IMG/VR virus record: IMGVR_UViG_3300034044_000061 | Span: 1 to 33,047 of that record | Source: a virus | Length of the DNA: 33,047 nucleotides | Direction: 5' to 3' (one strand) | Part shown: in pieces, positions 1 to 7,306 of the stretch | How the letters are laid out: the number at the start of each line of letters is the position of its first letter | How positions within the stretch are numbered: the stretch's first letter is position 1 | Program-made: the position numbers and the translations under genes | Notes under the pieces: generated by a model | Database searches by the model: none | Seen by the model: only the letters and a program-made list of their open reading frames with translations | What the model was told of the DNA's origin: nothing

Positions 1-549
1 AGTCACGAAAACTCTTTTGATGGGGTTTACACTGATGTTGGTTATTTAGGTAATGTGATACCAGAATCAGTTAACCTAGCTGCTGGTTATGTAAATCAGC
101 ACACAAGCAAAGAAACTTCGGATGTGTTTTATCTAGAAACCCTTGCGAAGCAACTGGTTAATTTAGACTGGTCAGCGCTTATAGCAGAGCGTACTTGTGG
201 GGATTTTGAAAGCGAAAATCCTTATTTTGATGACTATAACTACAATTATGGGCAGGACTTTTATGATGACGCCCCAGTCTATGACAACGAAAGTTTTGAT
301 TCAGTACAGTTGGATTTAGTTGAAAATTGGGTACTCGAGAATTTCAAAGCAGTAGCCATAATGCTTCAAGATATGAGCCTAACTCCAGAAGATATTACAG
401 GGGAATTAAACAACCCCTTGCCTACAAATTTTGTAGGGAAAAGTAGTTACACTACTAAGAAATCTTTTGATAATTCTTCTGATGATATGGAGTTAAACGA
501 ATTGTCTGACGACTACCCATTAGATTATAACGACGACCTTGATGATTAA
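1..549 (+). CDS. Acidic phage protein of unknown function, 5'-truncated by window edge
   Basis: The frame is open from base 1 with no upstream stop, so the GTG at 55 is probably an internal valine and the true start lies outside the window. The visible 182 codons are strongly acidic and Tyr/Asn/Asp-rich, with a YFDDYNYNYGQDFYDD stretch and an Asp-rich tail ending DYNDDLDD. No domain, membrane segment or signal peptide is recognised. The acidic, low-complexity ends suggest a small interaction or DNA-mimic-like protein, but this is only a composition argument. The gene is followed by a weak G/C hairpin (578-594) and the next early gene. Confidence 0.6.
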   Translation, partial: SHENSFDGVYTDVGYLGNVIPESVNLAAGYVNQHTSKETSDVFYLETLAKQLVNLDWSALIAERTCGDFESENPYFDDYNYNYGQDFYDDAPVYDNESFDSVQLDLVENWVLENFKAVAIMLQDMSLTPEDITGELNNPLPTNFVGKSSYTTKKSFDNSSDDMELNELSDDYPLDYNDDLDD

Positions 550-597
550 TTTCAGGTCACCCAGTAATTATTAACTAAGGGATCAATGACCCCTATA

Positions 598-617
598 AAT
601 CGACGAAAGGTACTTAC
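598..617 (+). promoter_or_regulatory. Displaced AATCGACGA motif plus RBS
   Basis: AATCGACGA at 598-606 is the same motif that abuts start codons elsewhere in this genome, but here it lies 12 nt upstream of the ATG at 618 and is followed by a separate AAGG Shine-Dalgarno (607-610). This shows the motif is conserved independently of its position as a spacer before the start codon. Confidence 0.6.
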
Positions 618-974
618 ATGAACAAACACTTTTATATCCAAGAACTTCCTAGACACAATGCTTACATTGATGAATTTAATGATTTAGAGTCTAGCAAAAA
701 AACATTAGAAACCTGTGTCCCACAAGCCTTTTTAGGAAGAAAACATAACTTTTGTAAACAAGTGACGGGTGAAAAATTCACTATCACTTATTTATCTTCT
801 AGTTATACAAAACCCAGCCCGATATTGTCTTGCAAAATAAAATATGCAGACAAAATCTTGCAGGATAACGTCTACCCACTGCCATTAATCATTACACCAA
901 ACGCTGATGTTGATGATTTTGACCCTAATAACACTAATCATATTATTTATGATGAATTAATTAAGAACTTATAG
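618..974 (+). CDS. Hypothetical phage early protein (118 aa)
   Basis: A soluble protein of 118 residues with no recognised domain; it has three cysteines in the first 80 residues and an Asp/Asn-rich segment near the C terminus. The start at 618 is supported by AAGG eight bases upstream and by the AATCGACGA motif at 598. It is followed after 8 nt by the next gene, so the two are probably co-transcribed and translated together. It lies in the block of small, fast-evolving early genes where phages commonly keep host-takeover and anti-defence functions, but nothing in the sequence assigns such a role. Confidence 0.6.
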   Translation: MNKHFYIQELPRHNAYIDEFNDLESSKKTLETCVPQAFLGRKHNFCKQVTGEKFTITYLSSSYTKPSPILSCKIKYADKILQDNVYPLPLIITPNADVDDFDPNNTNHIIYDELIKNL

Positions 975-982
975 GAACTATT

Positions 983-1399
983 ATGACTACTTTAACTTTA
1001 AAAAATTTAATAACAACAAATGAAATTGCTTTTAACGAGATCGCAAAAGAGTATTTAAAAGCTGAAAATAATAACAAAGAAACTTTGATTTATGTCCTAT
1101 CTGAGGGGAATAACCTAATTCAAAAACTAACTAGGTCACTAGCATTGCTTAGTTATTTAAAATTCACACAAGCCACGAGAGATTCAAAAGAATCTGTAAC
1201 TCAGACTATGGAATATATGGATGCTGTCTTTACTGATGCTGCCAAATATTATAAATCCCAAATAAATTTGGTAGCCAAGGATGACCTACTCCATAAAGTT
1301 TTAGACATGAATGATCTCCCAGAGGGTGACTTAAAGACAGCTTTAAAAAGCGCGAAAAATTTAGATGATTTTCGTGCAATCCTAAAAGATTTAGTCTAA
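983..1399 (+). CDS. Hypothetical phage early protein, helical (138 aa)
   Basis: A charged, predominantly helical 138-residue protein without recognised domains. The start at 983 has GGA about 8 bases upstream (GGAACTATTATG). It begins 8 nt after the previous gene and is followed by an intergenic hairpin (1424-1440) and a new TCGACGATG-type start. The region around residues 110-135 (DLPEGDLKTALKSAKNLDDFRAI) looks like a small C-terminal helical module, but no family is assigned. Confidence 0.6.
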   Translation: MTTLTLKNLITTNEIAFNEIAKEYLKAENNNKETLIYVLSEGNNLIQKLTRSLALLSYLKFTQATRDSKESVTQTMEYMDAVFTDAAKYYKSQINLVAKDDLLHKVLDMNDLPEGDLKTALKSAKNLDDFRAILKDLV

Positions 1400-1423
1400 G
1401 CAAACAACCTTATTTTTAATAAC

Positions 1424-1440
1424 TAGGGGATAGCCCCCTA
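1424..1440 (+). other. Intergenic hairpin without U-tract
   Basis: TAGGGG and CCCCTA form a 6-bp perfect stem around a 5-nt loop, directly upstream of a GGAATCGACGATG start. No T-run follows, so it is more likely an mRNA-stabilising or processing hairpin than a terminator. Similar hairpins precede other genes (2242-2258, 15039-15058, 17368-17385). Confidence 0.55.
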
Positions 1441-1451
1441 AGGAATCGACG

Positions 1452-1712
1452 ATGAAAACTAAAAAAACTGTAGGTGTTTCTCTTCAACGAAAAGGTGATT
1501 TTGAAACTCCTGAAACGGGCACAATTTATACCTTTATAACCTATGAGGATATTCCACTAAATAGCCTTGTAGTTGTCCCTCTGGCTGGGAATCTTAAAGT
1601 AGGCAAGGTTGTGGTACTTCACGACCAGCCCAAAGACACCAACCCTGATTTAACCTATCAAGAAGTAATGGGTGTTGTTTCTCAACTAGAGGGAGAAATT
1701 ACCCATGTCTAA
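1452..1712 (+). CDS. Hypothetical protein with small beta-rich domain (86 aa)
   Basis: An 86-residue protein, mostly beta-strand in character, of unknown function. The start at 1452 is a model example of the genome's start signal: AGGA, then ATCGACG, then ATG. The C-terminal half (VVVPLAGNLKVGKVVVLHDQP) reads like a small beta-barrel with a KOW-like rhythm, but this is not a family assignment. It overlaps the next gene by 8 nt (ATGTCTAA), which suggests translational coupling. Confidence 0.6.
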   Translation: MKTKKTVGVSLQRKGDFETPETGTIYTFITYEDIPLNSLVVVPLAGNLKVGKVVVLHDQPKDTNPDLTYQEVMGVVSQLEGEITHV

Positions 1713-1890
1713 ATGTAAACCCAGCGAGGGTTGTCGCAAATATGCTAATGGCGAGTGTCAAGGGCTTTGTGGTTTATCTGATAAATTATTTCTGAGTAGA
1801 TTCCAGATGAAACTTAATCAAGAAAAACAACCAAGCCAAGAACGTACTTGGTCACTACCAAAAGGACAGGCTGATGTTGTAATTTCTTAG
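1705..1890 (+). CDS. Small cysteine-rich protein, possible zinc binding (61 aa)
   Basis: A 61-residue protein whose first 22 residues carry four cysteines in the order C-x5-C-x7-C-x3-C, compatible with a small metal-binding knuckle or a disulphide-bonded peptide; no signal peptide is present, so metal binding in the cytoplasm is the simpler reading. The start codon overlaps the end of the previous gene. The reading frame stops at 1888-1890, but the +1 frame continues open and protein-like to 2023 (see the short ORF there). Confidence 0.55.
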   Translation: MSKCKPSEGCRKYANGECQGLCGLSDKLFLSRFQMKLNQEKQPSQERTWSLPKGQADVVIS

Positions 1891-1927
1891 TCTGTGTGAA
1901 GAAAACCATATAAATCAGGATCTTATT

Positions 1928-2023
1928 TTGTACGAAGATTTAGGACGTACCAGTTATATTCTGGACGAACACAATCTTGAGGTACTACAAGATCCTGAAA
2001 CTATTAATTATTACTTGGAGTAA
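1928..2023 (+). CDS. Short ORF, TTG start (31 aa), not certain
   Basis: Frame 2 is open from 1883 to the stop at 2021-2023 and encodes an acidic, protein-like sequence. The best start is TTG at 1928, because AGGA lies at 1917-1920 with a 7-nt spacer. This gives a 31-residue peptide beginning MYEDLGRTSY. Alternatively the open frame from 1883 is the C-terminal part of the 1705-1890 gene reached by a +1 frameshift near its TAG stop, or by an ancestral frameshift mutation. The next gene starts 2 nt after its stop, with the GGAG of this ORF's last codons serving as RBS. Confidence 0.4.
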   Translation: MYEDLGRTSYILDEHNLEVLQDPETINYYLE

Positions 2024-2025
2024 CT

Positions 2026-2235
2026 ATGTCTAGAATAAACCAAATTGGTTTAAATGGTGGTGAGGGTTTGCACTATCTCATTAAGCTTGATGGTATGTTT
2101 TACAAAAACATAAAAGGCATCATCTATTATTACCATAAATATTCATGGCGTGAAGCTATGCGCCAAGATTGGGATTATTACCTAACCAACGGGGAAATCG
2201 TTATAGACTACCCTGAGGAATTACTTGATTTATAA
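2026..2235 (+). CDS. Hypothetical phage protein (69 aa)
   Basis: A 69-residue protein rich in aromatic residues (KGIIYYYHKYSWREAMRQDWDYY), with no recognised family. The start is supported by TTGGAG seven bases upstream. It is followed by a strong G/C hairpin (2242-2258). It is probably cytoplasmic and part of the small early gene block; nothing further can be said from sequence. Confidence 0.55.
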   Translation: MSRINQIGLNGGEGLHYLIKLDGMFYKNIKGIIYYYHKYSWREAMRQDWDYYLTNGEIVIDYPEELLDL

Positions 2236-2241
2236 CTTATA

Positions 2242-2258
2242 GGGGGTCAGTGACCCCC
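2242..2258 (+). other. Strong intergenic hairpin
   Basis: GGGGGTCAGTGACCCCC is a near-perfect inverted repeat between a stop codon and the RBS of the antirestriction gene. No U-tract follows. It may stabilise or process the transcript, or attenuate it partially. Confidence 0.6.
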
Positions 2259-2276
2259 CACACTTGGAGACATATT

Positions 2277-2732
2277 ATGTCAAAACAAACAAAATTATTA
2301 GCCAGAAAAAACCTAAGACAGTTGACAGCTAGTGAATCAGAAATTGAGAATATAGCTAAGCGCTTAGGTTACTCGGTATTCAGAGTTTTATATACTGTAG
2401 ATAATATGACGTATTCTATCGCTGATCGCTTTGCAGATAATTACACAGGTGGTATGTGGACATACTATACCTCGGAAGAAAACCCTGCGATTTTTCTGAT
2501 GGAAGCGCCAACTAATGTTGACGCCTATAATGTGAGTGTCTATTTAAATTGCTATGAGGGGCAAATGACGCCTAGAGCCTTTGGTTTTGGCATAACGCTC
2601 ATGGTGCTAAATATGATGCTTGGAGAAGACCCCTCAGAGGAAAAAATTGCTGCTTATTATCAAACAAGAGATTTTGCACTCGATGTTTTGAGTCCTGATG
2701 AAATAACACAATTTCTAGGTTTTATTGACTAA
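2277..2732 (+). CDS. ardB: ArdB/KlcA-family antirestriction protein
   Basis: ArdB/KlcA proteins relieve type I restriction in vivo, and ArdB is not thought to be a simple DNA mimic. The 151-residue product matches the family in length and in its diagnostic blocks: FADNYTGGMW around residues 53-63 (family form: HHFADxYxGGxWxFY), the YTSEENPAIFLMEAP strand, the NCYEGQMTPRAFGFGITL block near 105, and a C-terminal RDFALDxxxPDE segment ending in FID. The start at 2277 is chosen over 2250 because TTGGAG lies 7 nt upstream of it. It sits early on the + strand, where an anti-restriction protein would be made soon after DNA entry. Family assignment is confident; activity is inferred. Confidence 0.85.
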   Translation: MSKQTKLLARKNLRQLTASESEIENIAKRLGYSVFRVLYTVDNMTYSIADRFADNYTGGMWTYYTSEENPAIFLMEAPTNVDAYNVSVYLNCYEGQMTPRAFGFGITLMVLNMMLGEDPSEEKIAAYYQTRDFALDVLSPDEITQFLGFID

Positions 2733-2749
2733 GAATTACTAAGTCGACG

Positions 2750-2866
2750 ATGAACAAGCATTATTACAAACTACAACGCCTATGTATGACAATAATTGGT
2801 TTAGTAGTTGGCGTTTTTATTTTATTAATTAATTACTGGGTAGATGTATGTCTAACAACAATATAG
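2750..2866 (+). CDS. Small single-span membrane protein (38 aa)
   Basis: A 38-residue ORF begins exactly at the TCGACGATG start motif (2744-2752), which supports it as a real gene despite its size. A short basic N terminus (MNKHYYKLQR) is followed by one hydrophobic segment (MTIIGLVVGVFILLINYW), giving a small inner-membrane protein with the N terminus probably inside. It overlaps the start of the coiled-coil gene at 2848 by 19 nt, so the two are likely translationally coupled. Function unknown; small membrane proteins of this type in phages often act in exclusion or host takeover, but there is no direct evidence here. Confidence 0.6.
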   Translation: MNKHYYKLQRLCMTIIGLVVGVFILLINYWVDVCLTTI

Positions 2867-3192
2867 ATAGAATGCTCCTGTTGAGCCAAACAAACGCAAA
2901 GTTAGCCGCTGAATTAGCTCAAGCTGAGCAAAAAATAAAACGTTTAGAAACAAGAGTTAACAATTTAAACAAACAACTCAAGGACGCTAAATCAATAGTA
3001 CAGTCATCAACATTGTTGGATTTTAGAGAGAACGCAAAAAAATCCGCTATTGCAATGATACACGTTAGACAGTTGGGTTTAATAAGAGATGGCAACAAGG
3101 CTATTGCTGACTTCTCAGGGATGTCAGCCTCTTACGTTTGTGCCTTGACAAAGCAATATTGTGAGTTAAACGTTGAATACGCAACCGCTTAA
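2848..3192 (+). CDS. Coiled-coil protein with C-terminal HTH-like region
   Basis: Residues 8-50 form a clear coiled coil (repeated LAAELAQAEQKIKRLE-type heptads). The C-terminal half contains DGNKAIADFSGMSASYVCALTKQY, which reads like a helix-turn-helix (turn at GMS, recognition helix ASYVCALTK). A coiled-coil dimerisation arm plus an HTH would suit a DNA-binding regulator, but this is inference. It overlaps the upstream small membrane gene and its last 20 nt overlap the next gene's start. Confidence 0.55.
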   Translation: MSNNNIDRMLLLSQTNAKLAAELAQAEQKIKRLETRVNNLNKQLKDAKSIVQSSTLLDFRENAKKSAIAMIHVRQLGLIRDGNKAIADFSGMSASYVCALTKQYCELNVEYATA

Positions 3193-3790
3193 ATTAGCTA
3201 GGCATACTCTAGATTATCAAAAAGGGTATGCTGCCCCATATCCCAAAGATTTACACCGCGCAATTCTAAGGTGGTATCAAAACACGAATAAAGGTGCTAA
3301 CTGGGTAAAGAGAATTGAGGCAGCTAGACAGGATTTTAGTACGGTTAGAACTTGGGGGGATATTTATTACCCTGACACAAAAGTTCTATTAACCTGTGGT
3401 AAATATCCAGATAAAACTAGACGAAGACTATCTAGGAGCTTTATGGCTTGGGGTTTGATTTACCCTGATTATGTCCTGTGTGCCTACCCTGTAGTTCCTT
3501 TAGGAAATGTTGTAGATTTGACGGGTCAAAAAAAGCCTTATAATTTTAATCCTTATTATCTTAGACCTAGCGAATGGTGGAAATTACCTCAAGCTGTTTA
3601 TGATAATTTTACGATACGTTGTGGGGAGAGAGAAACACCAGTACGACACAACCATAGCCGAATTACACAATTTGAAAAAGAAAGGAGAAAATATATAGAA
3701 TACTTTTGTAAACAAGCCAAAATTAGTGTGAAGTTTTTTGATTCTTTAGAATCTAAACCAACACAAATGACTATAATTAAAACTGAATAA
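3173..3790 (+). CDS. Hypothetical phage protein, basic and aromatic-rich (205 aa)
   Basis: A 205-residue protein rich in Tyr, Trp and Arg. No domain is recognised. The start shown is a TTG at 3173 overlapping the previous gene; there is no ATG in the next 50 codons that would retain the N-terminal protein-like sequence, so a TTG start coupled to upstream translation is the best reading. The motif PxYxPSEWW-like segment (YYLRPSEWWKLPQAVYDNF) is distinctive but not assigned. Basic C terminus suggests nucleic-acid contact; this is only a composition argument. Confidence 0.55.
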   Translation: MNTQPLKLARHTLDYQKGYAAPYPKDLHRAILRWYQNTNKGANWVKRIEAARQDFSTVRTWGDIYYPDTKVLLTCGKYPDKTRRRLSRSFMAWGLIYPDYVLCAYPVVPLGNVVDLTGQKKPYNFNPYYLRPSEWWKLPQAVYDNFTIRCGERETPVRHNHSRITQFEKERRKYIEYFCKQAKISVKFFDSLESKPTQMTIIKTE

Positions 3791-3814
3791 CTATGTTAAT
3801 AGTTAAGGATATAT

Positions 3815-4114
3815 ATGCCTAATAAAGAAGTATCTAACGACCCATTGCTATTTGAACTGGGTGATGAAAAGCGCTCTGAACTTTTAAATCAAGCACTTAC
3901 ATTAAGCCAAGAGATAGTTAAATTAACTTCTGTTCCTTGCGTTGGTGAACGTGCCTCAGATTATGAACCCATCATAGACAAGATGGAGACAGCTGACCAA
4001 ATATTTTTAAGACTGGGGCTTAAACTTAGATATGATAAGGTGTTACCAAAAATGAAAAAACAACTGGCAAACCAACAATATTATGAAAGAACTGGCTTTA
4101 AATCAGGACAATAG
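3815..4114 (+). CDS. Hypothetical phage protein (99 aa)
   Basis: A 99-residue, largely helical protein of unknown function, with start supported by AAGG seven bases upstream (AAGGATATATATG). It overlaps the next, HTH-like gene by 32 nt, indicating coupled translation. No motif of known function is visible. Confidence 0.55.
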   Translation: MPNKEVSNDPLLFELGDEKRSELLNQALTLSQEIVKLTSVPCVGERASDYEPIIDKMETADQIFLRLGLKLRYDKVLPKMKKQLANQQYYERTGFKSGQ

Positions 4115-4337
4115 GTTCTCAAAAACACATAATATCATAGGTTCAAGGTTAGAATTCCACCGCTTATTCACCTATGACGATATGCCACCAGATGAATACT
4201 CGGTTTTTCTAGGTTTTCCTCAGACGAGTTGGAACACCCTCAGACAGGGTAAGCGCGAGTTTACCTTGTCTGAATTACAAAACTTAGGTAAAATTTTTAA
4301 CACTGGTATAGCGAAAATTATATCAGGAAACTTTTGA
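4083..4337 (+). CDS. Small helix-turn-helix (Cro/C1-like) protein
   Basis: An 84-residue protein whose second half fits an XRE-type HTH: YSVFLGFPQTSWNTLRQGKREFTLSELQNLGKIF, with a turn at GFPQTS, a recognition helix TSWNTLRQGK and the following amphipathic helix. Such small proteins regulate phage transcription. No strong RBS precedes 4083, and it overlaps the previous gene, so coupling is assumed; a start a few codons later cannot be excluded. It could be a Cro-like regulator, but no cognate divergent promoter is seen next to it. Confidence 0.5.
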   Translation: MKELALNQDNRFSKTHNIIGSRLEFHRLFTYDDMPPDEYSVFLGFPQTSWNTLRQGKREFTLSELQNLGKIFNTGIAKIISGNF

Positions 4338-4356
4338 TAACTAGACAGGATCGACG

Positions 4357-5082
4357 ATGACAACTTTTACTGCTCAAACAACGAGCCAAGCTGCGCCTAG
4401 CAGCCGAAATCACAAACTGACGCGATATGGTTTATATACTGACCAAAATCAACTCTCTTATTTATTTCAAGACACTTGCCCACAGGGTTGGAATTTTTAC
4501 GGGTTATCTGACCCATCAAATATGTCTGTCAAACATTTAAGAAATGGTTGTAGTCATATTATGCAACCCTCACTAGCCTTGAGAAGTATACCCATTAAAC
4601 ACTGGGAAAGATTCTCTATGCTCCTAAATGACCCTTTAGTTCAGGCTATGTTGCCAATCCCAAATGGAAACACTTATTTCTTAGATACCAAAACCTTAGA
4701 AAACAGTAGTGAATGGCTCTCTTGCTTAGAACGCTTAAATTCACCACTACATAAATGGGTAAGACCGTTGTGGATAATTAACAAGTTAAAATTAATTAAT
4801 CAATTTTCACTTACCAATTTACATCCCATAGTCTTAACTGACATAACTGAAAACCAGATGTTAACTGTTAACCAAATTATTCAAGCTAAGGTTGGAACGC
4901 CTAGAACGTTAATTTTAGCAGGAAATTCTCAAGTAGTATTACCAAAATCAGTTATAAAAATTAGAACCAATATTAACAAACTTATTTCGTTATCTGATTT
5001 AATCAGCCTACCTCTAGAGCATATCGGGGTACATATTTTATCTGAATACTGTCTAGGTAATTTTAATATTGGAGACTACTAA
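4357..5082 (+). CDS. Hypothetical phage protein (241 aa)
   Basis: A 241-residue protein of unknown function starting at an AGGATCGACGATG motif. The N terminus is Thr/Ser/Ala-rich and unstructured, followed by a mixed alpha/beta region (HLRNGCSHIMQPS, VLPKSVIKIRTNINKL). The stop codon shares its last base with the start of the following HTH gene (TAATG), so the two are translationally coupled and probably work in the same process. No catalytic motif is visible. Confidence 0.55.
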   Translation: MTTFTAQTTSQAAPSSRNHKLTRYGLYTDQNQLSYLFQDTCPQGWNFYGLSDPSNMSVKHLRNGCSHIMQPSLALRSIPIKHWERFSMLLNDPLVQAMLPIPNGNTYFLDTKTLENSSEWLSCLERLNSPLHKWVRPLWIINKLKLINQFSLTNLHPIVLTDITENQMLTVNQIIQAKVGTPRTLILAGNSQVVLPKSVIKIRTNINKLISLSDLISLPLEHIGVHILSEYCLGNFNIGDY

Positions 5083-5417
5083 TGAACACCACTGAATACT
5101 GTTTAGTTAACCTAAGTGTATGGCTAAAAAAGAAACGTATCACACACCGAATGCTAGCTAGTCAGCTTGGTGTTACTAGTGCAACGATTGGGTTGTTATT
5201 AAAACAAAAAAGTTTAGCAACACCCGATGTGTTGAGATTAATAAAAATTTTAGAATACGCTAATTTGCCCTTAACAATCTTATTCCCCAACATTGAAGCT
5301 AACACACATAAACTATTAGAATCACTTGAGAATAAACCTTTATCTAGTGCGGGTTTTCTCCTTAGCTTATTAACTATTGGAACTAATACTAATGAAAATA
5401 CCAAACCAACCAATTGA
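5082..5417 (+). CDS. XRE-family helix-turn-helix regulator
   Basis: A 111-residue protein with a textbook Cro/C1-type HTH at residues 9-60: VWLKKKRITHRMLASQLGVTSATIGLLLKQK, followed by the stabilising helix TPDVLRLIKILEYANLPLTILFP. The C-terminal 45 residues are of no known family and could mediate dimerisation. It likely binds an operator in the phage early region. It starts on the last base of the upstream stop codon and overlaps the helicase gene downstream by 26 nt, so it is embedded in the replication operon rather than facing a divergent promoter as a classical CI would. Confidence 0.7.
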   Translation: MNTTEYCLVNLSVWLKKKRITHRMLASQLGVTSATIGLLLKQKSLATPDVLRLIKILEYANLPLTILFPNIEANTHKLLESLENKPLSSAGFLLSLLTIGTNTNENTKPTN

Positions 5418-6867
5418 CAAAGGTTACATAGATTTAGACCAAATTATTGAAAAGCGAAAAATCTTAACTCTGAGAGATTATCAACAAAAGAATTTAGGTT
5501 ATCTATTAAATAATAAACGGGCTGGTGATTTGAGTGAAGCTGGTACAGGTAAAACCCCTACCGCTTGTCTCTGGAACTATGCCCAAATCCAAAATGGTGA
5601 CCGTGTGATATTCACCATGCCCAAGTCACTGCTTATAAAAAACTATGAGGAACAGCTGTTATGGTCAAATCTAGATCCAAGTGAAGTGGTTATTATTGAC
5701 GGGACTCCAGAGCAACGAAAAAAGCAAATAGCCAATAGTAAGGCTAAAATCTTTTTGATGGGCTTTACAATGTTTGCTGATAGTTGGGGTTATATGCGTG
5801 ATAAATATCCCAATTTAAGTCACTTATCCGTTGATGAACTTCACTTAGGGTTCAGCACTCACGGTCAGCGAGATTTTAGAAACCCTAATAAATATCATGG
5901 GACTAAACGTACTGCCATGATGTATGACTACATGAAAAAAGGGGGTAATTTTTTACCTATGACAGGAACGCTAATAAATGGGCGATTGTCCTCAGCCTAT
6001 CCCTTTTTACACGTAATTGAACCAAAGTATTATGTAACGTATGACCAGTTTCTAAATTATCATGCTTTGCTAGATGACTATGGCAGTCCAATCTATTGGA
6101 AAAATCACGAGCGCTTACAAACCTGTATTGACAGACACTCAGTTAGAACAACCTTTGAAGAAGCTTATGGGTCAGAGCAAAAACAAATATTTATTGAATA
6201 TTGCACTATGTCAAAAGCTCAGCGTAGAGCCTATTCAGAAATGGAAGTAAAAGCCGTTGCTGAACTTGAAGACGACCAATTGCTTGAAGCAGCTAATTCT
6301 GGGGTAGCAACTAGACGTTGTTTAGAAATAATGCAATGTCCTGAAAAATATGGTTTAAAGGCTGATGCTGTTGATGGTAAAGACGCTCACTTAACTAATT
6401 GGTTATTAACTATTAAAGACTCTGGTGAGGCACTACTAATTTTTGAACCTATAGTAGAATCACATCCACGATTAATGGAACTCTGCAACCATTTAGGTAT
6501 TACAGCAACCCACATCAACGGAAAGGTCATAAATGACGCCAGAGCGAAAGCTGACGCTGATTTTAGGTCTGGCAAGGCACAAGTGATGATTTGTAGCCCT
6601 GCGACCGCTGGTGTTGGTTTTAACTGGGCTCATGTAGACACGTTGATTTTTTATAGTTTGGATTATCAAGACACAACATTTATCCAAAACTATCGACGAG
6701 CAATGAGGGGTGTTAGAGAAACAGTTTTAAAAATATATCTTTTCTTTTATAGAAACTCACTAGATTTACATATCGCCAAAAAGCTAAAACTTAAATCAGA
6801 AGATAGAAATAAAATAGAAGACGGAATTCATATTGATATTATGAAAGAAGCCACTGAAATTAACTAA
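5392..6867 (+). CDS. SF2 (SNF2-like) DNA helicase
   Basis: An ATP-dependent SF2 helicase or translocase of phage replication or recombination. Visible motifs in order: Walker A EAGTGKT (residues about 49-55), motif II DELH (about 147) in place of DEAH, motif III MTGTLING (about 190), a C-terminal RecA lobe with motif V AGVGFNWAHVDTLIFY (about 406) and motif VI QNYRRAMRG (about 432). At about 491 residues it is the size of compact phage SNF2-like helicases such as those near phage PolA genes. The start at 5392 (ATG) is preferred to the TTG at 5377, because GGA lies 12 nt upstream and the extra five residues add nothing. It is co-directional with the replication genes. Confidence 0.85.
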   Translation: MKIPNQPIDKGYIDLDQIIEKRKILTLRDYQQKNLGYLLNNKRAGDLSEAGTGKTPTACLWNYAQIQNGDRVIFTMPKSLLIKNYEEQLLWSNLDPSEVVIIDGTPEQRKKQIANSKAKIFLMGFTMFADSWGYMRDKYPNLSHLSVDELHLGFSTHGQRDFRNPNKYHGTKRTAMMYDYMKKGGNFLPMTGTLINGRLSSAYPFLHVIEPKYYVTYDQFLNYHALLDDYGSPIYWKNHERLQTCIDRHSVRTTFEEAYGSEQKQIFIEYCTMSKAQRRAYSEMEVKAVAELEDDQLLEAANSGVATRRCLEIMQCPEKYGLKADAVDGKDAHLTNWLLTIKDSGEALLIFEPIVESHPRLMELCNHLGITATHINGKVINDARAKADADFRSGKAQVMICSPATAGVGFNWAHVDTLIFYSLDYQDTTFIQNYRRAMRGVRETVLKIYLFFYRNSLDLHIAKKLKLKSEDRNKIEDGIHIDIMKEATEIN

Positions 6868-6882
6868 CCAAGTATAGAGGAT

Positions 6883-7230
6883 ATGATGCCAAGAAAAAAA
6901 GTAACAGCTAAGCCAGCCACCACGACTAAGCTTAAAGAGAGTAAAAAAAAGGAGAACATCTCAGATGACCTTTTGTTGCCAGCAGCAACAATGTTATGGG
7001 GTGTTTTAGAATCACTAAAACCAGAACAGGGGGGCAATGTTAAAGCTAGCCTCGAAAATGACACGTTAACCTATAATTTGTGGAAACTACGCCAACAGAT
7101 AGAGCAATTATCTGGCGAACAGCTTACAGATTTTTACGCTGATGCCTTAATAATTATAGAAGACCTAGAAACATTTACGAGCGATTGCAAAAAAGCACTT
7201 AAAAATTTACTCGGTGATGTTGACGAATAA
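6883..7230 (+). CDS. Hypothetical phage protein with Lys-rich N terminus (115 aa)
   Basis: A 115-residue protein with a Lys/Thr/Pro-rich, probably disordered N terminus (residues 1-28) and a helical, acidic C-terminal domain. GAGG at 6877-6880 favours the second of two adjacent ATGs (6886). It sits between the helicase and the abundant-looking 7307 gene, suggesting a replication-accessory role, but no family is recognised. Confidence 0.55.
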   Translation: MMPRKKVTAKPATTTKLKESKKKENISDDLLLPAATMLWGVLESLKPEQGGNVKASLENDTLTYNLWKLRQQIEQLSGEQLTDFYADALIIIEDLETFTSDCKKALKNLLGDVDE

Positions 7231-7252
7231 ACAACATAGTGATAAGGTTACA

Positions 7253-7272
7253 TATGATACCAACGTATCATA
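7253..7272 (+). promoter_or_regulatory. Inverted repeat, possible operator or leader hairpin
   Basis: TATGATAC-CAAC-GTATCATA is an 8-bp perfect inverted repeat with a 4-nt loop in the leader of the 7307 gene. There is no U-tract, so it is not a standard terminator. It may be an operator for a dimeric regulator such as the HTH proteins encoded upstream, or a translation-controlling stem. Confidence 0.5.
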
Positions 7273-7287
7273 ATCATTTAATTTAAT

Positions 7288-7306
7288 AATCGACGAGAAT
7301 CTAAAT
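7288..7306 (+). promoter_or_regulatory. Displaced AATCGACGA motif
   Basis: AATCGACGA at 7288-7296, eleven bases upstream of the ATG at 7307; its final GA together with the next G provides a GAG Shine-Dalgarno-like element. This is the second case where the motif is not fused to the start codon. Confidence 0.55.

Noticed and set aside
6864-7064. Minus-strand ORF with a hydrophobic stretch
   Set aside because: It is antisense to the 6883-7230 gene, with no upstream RBS or supporting context.
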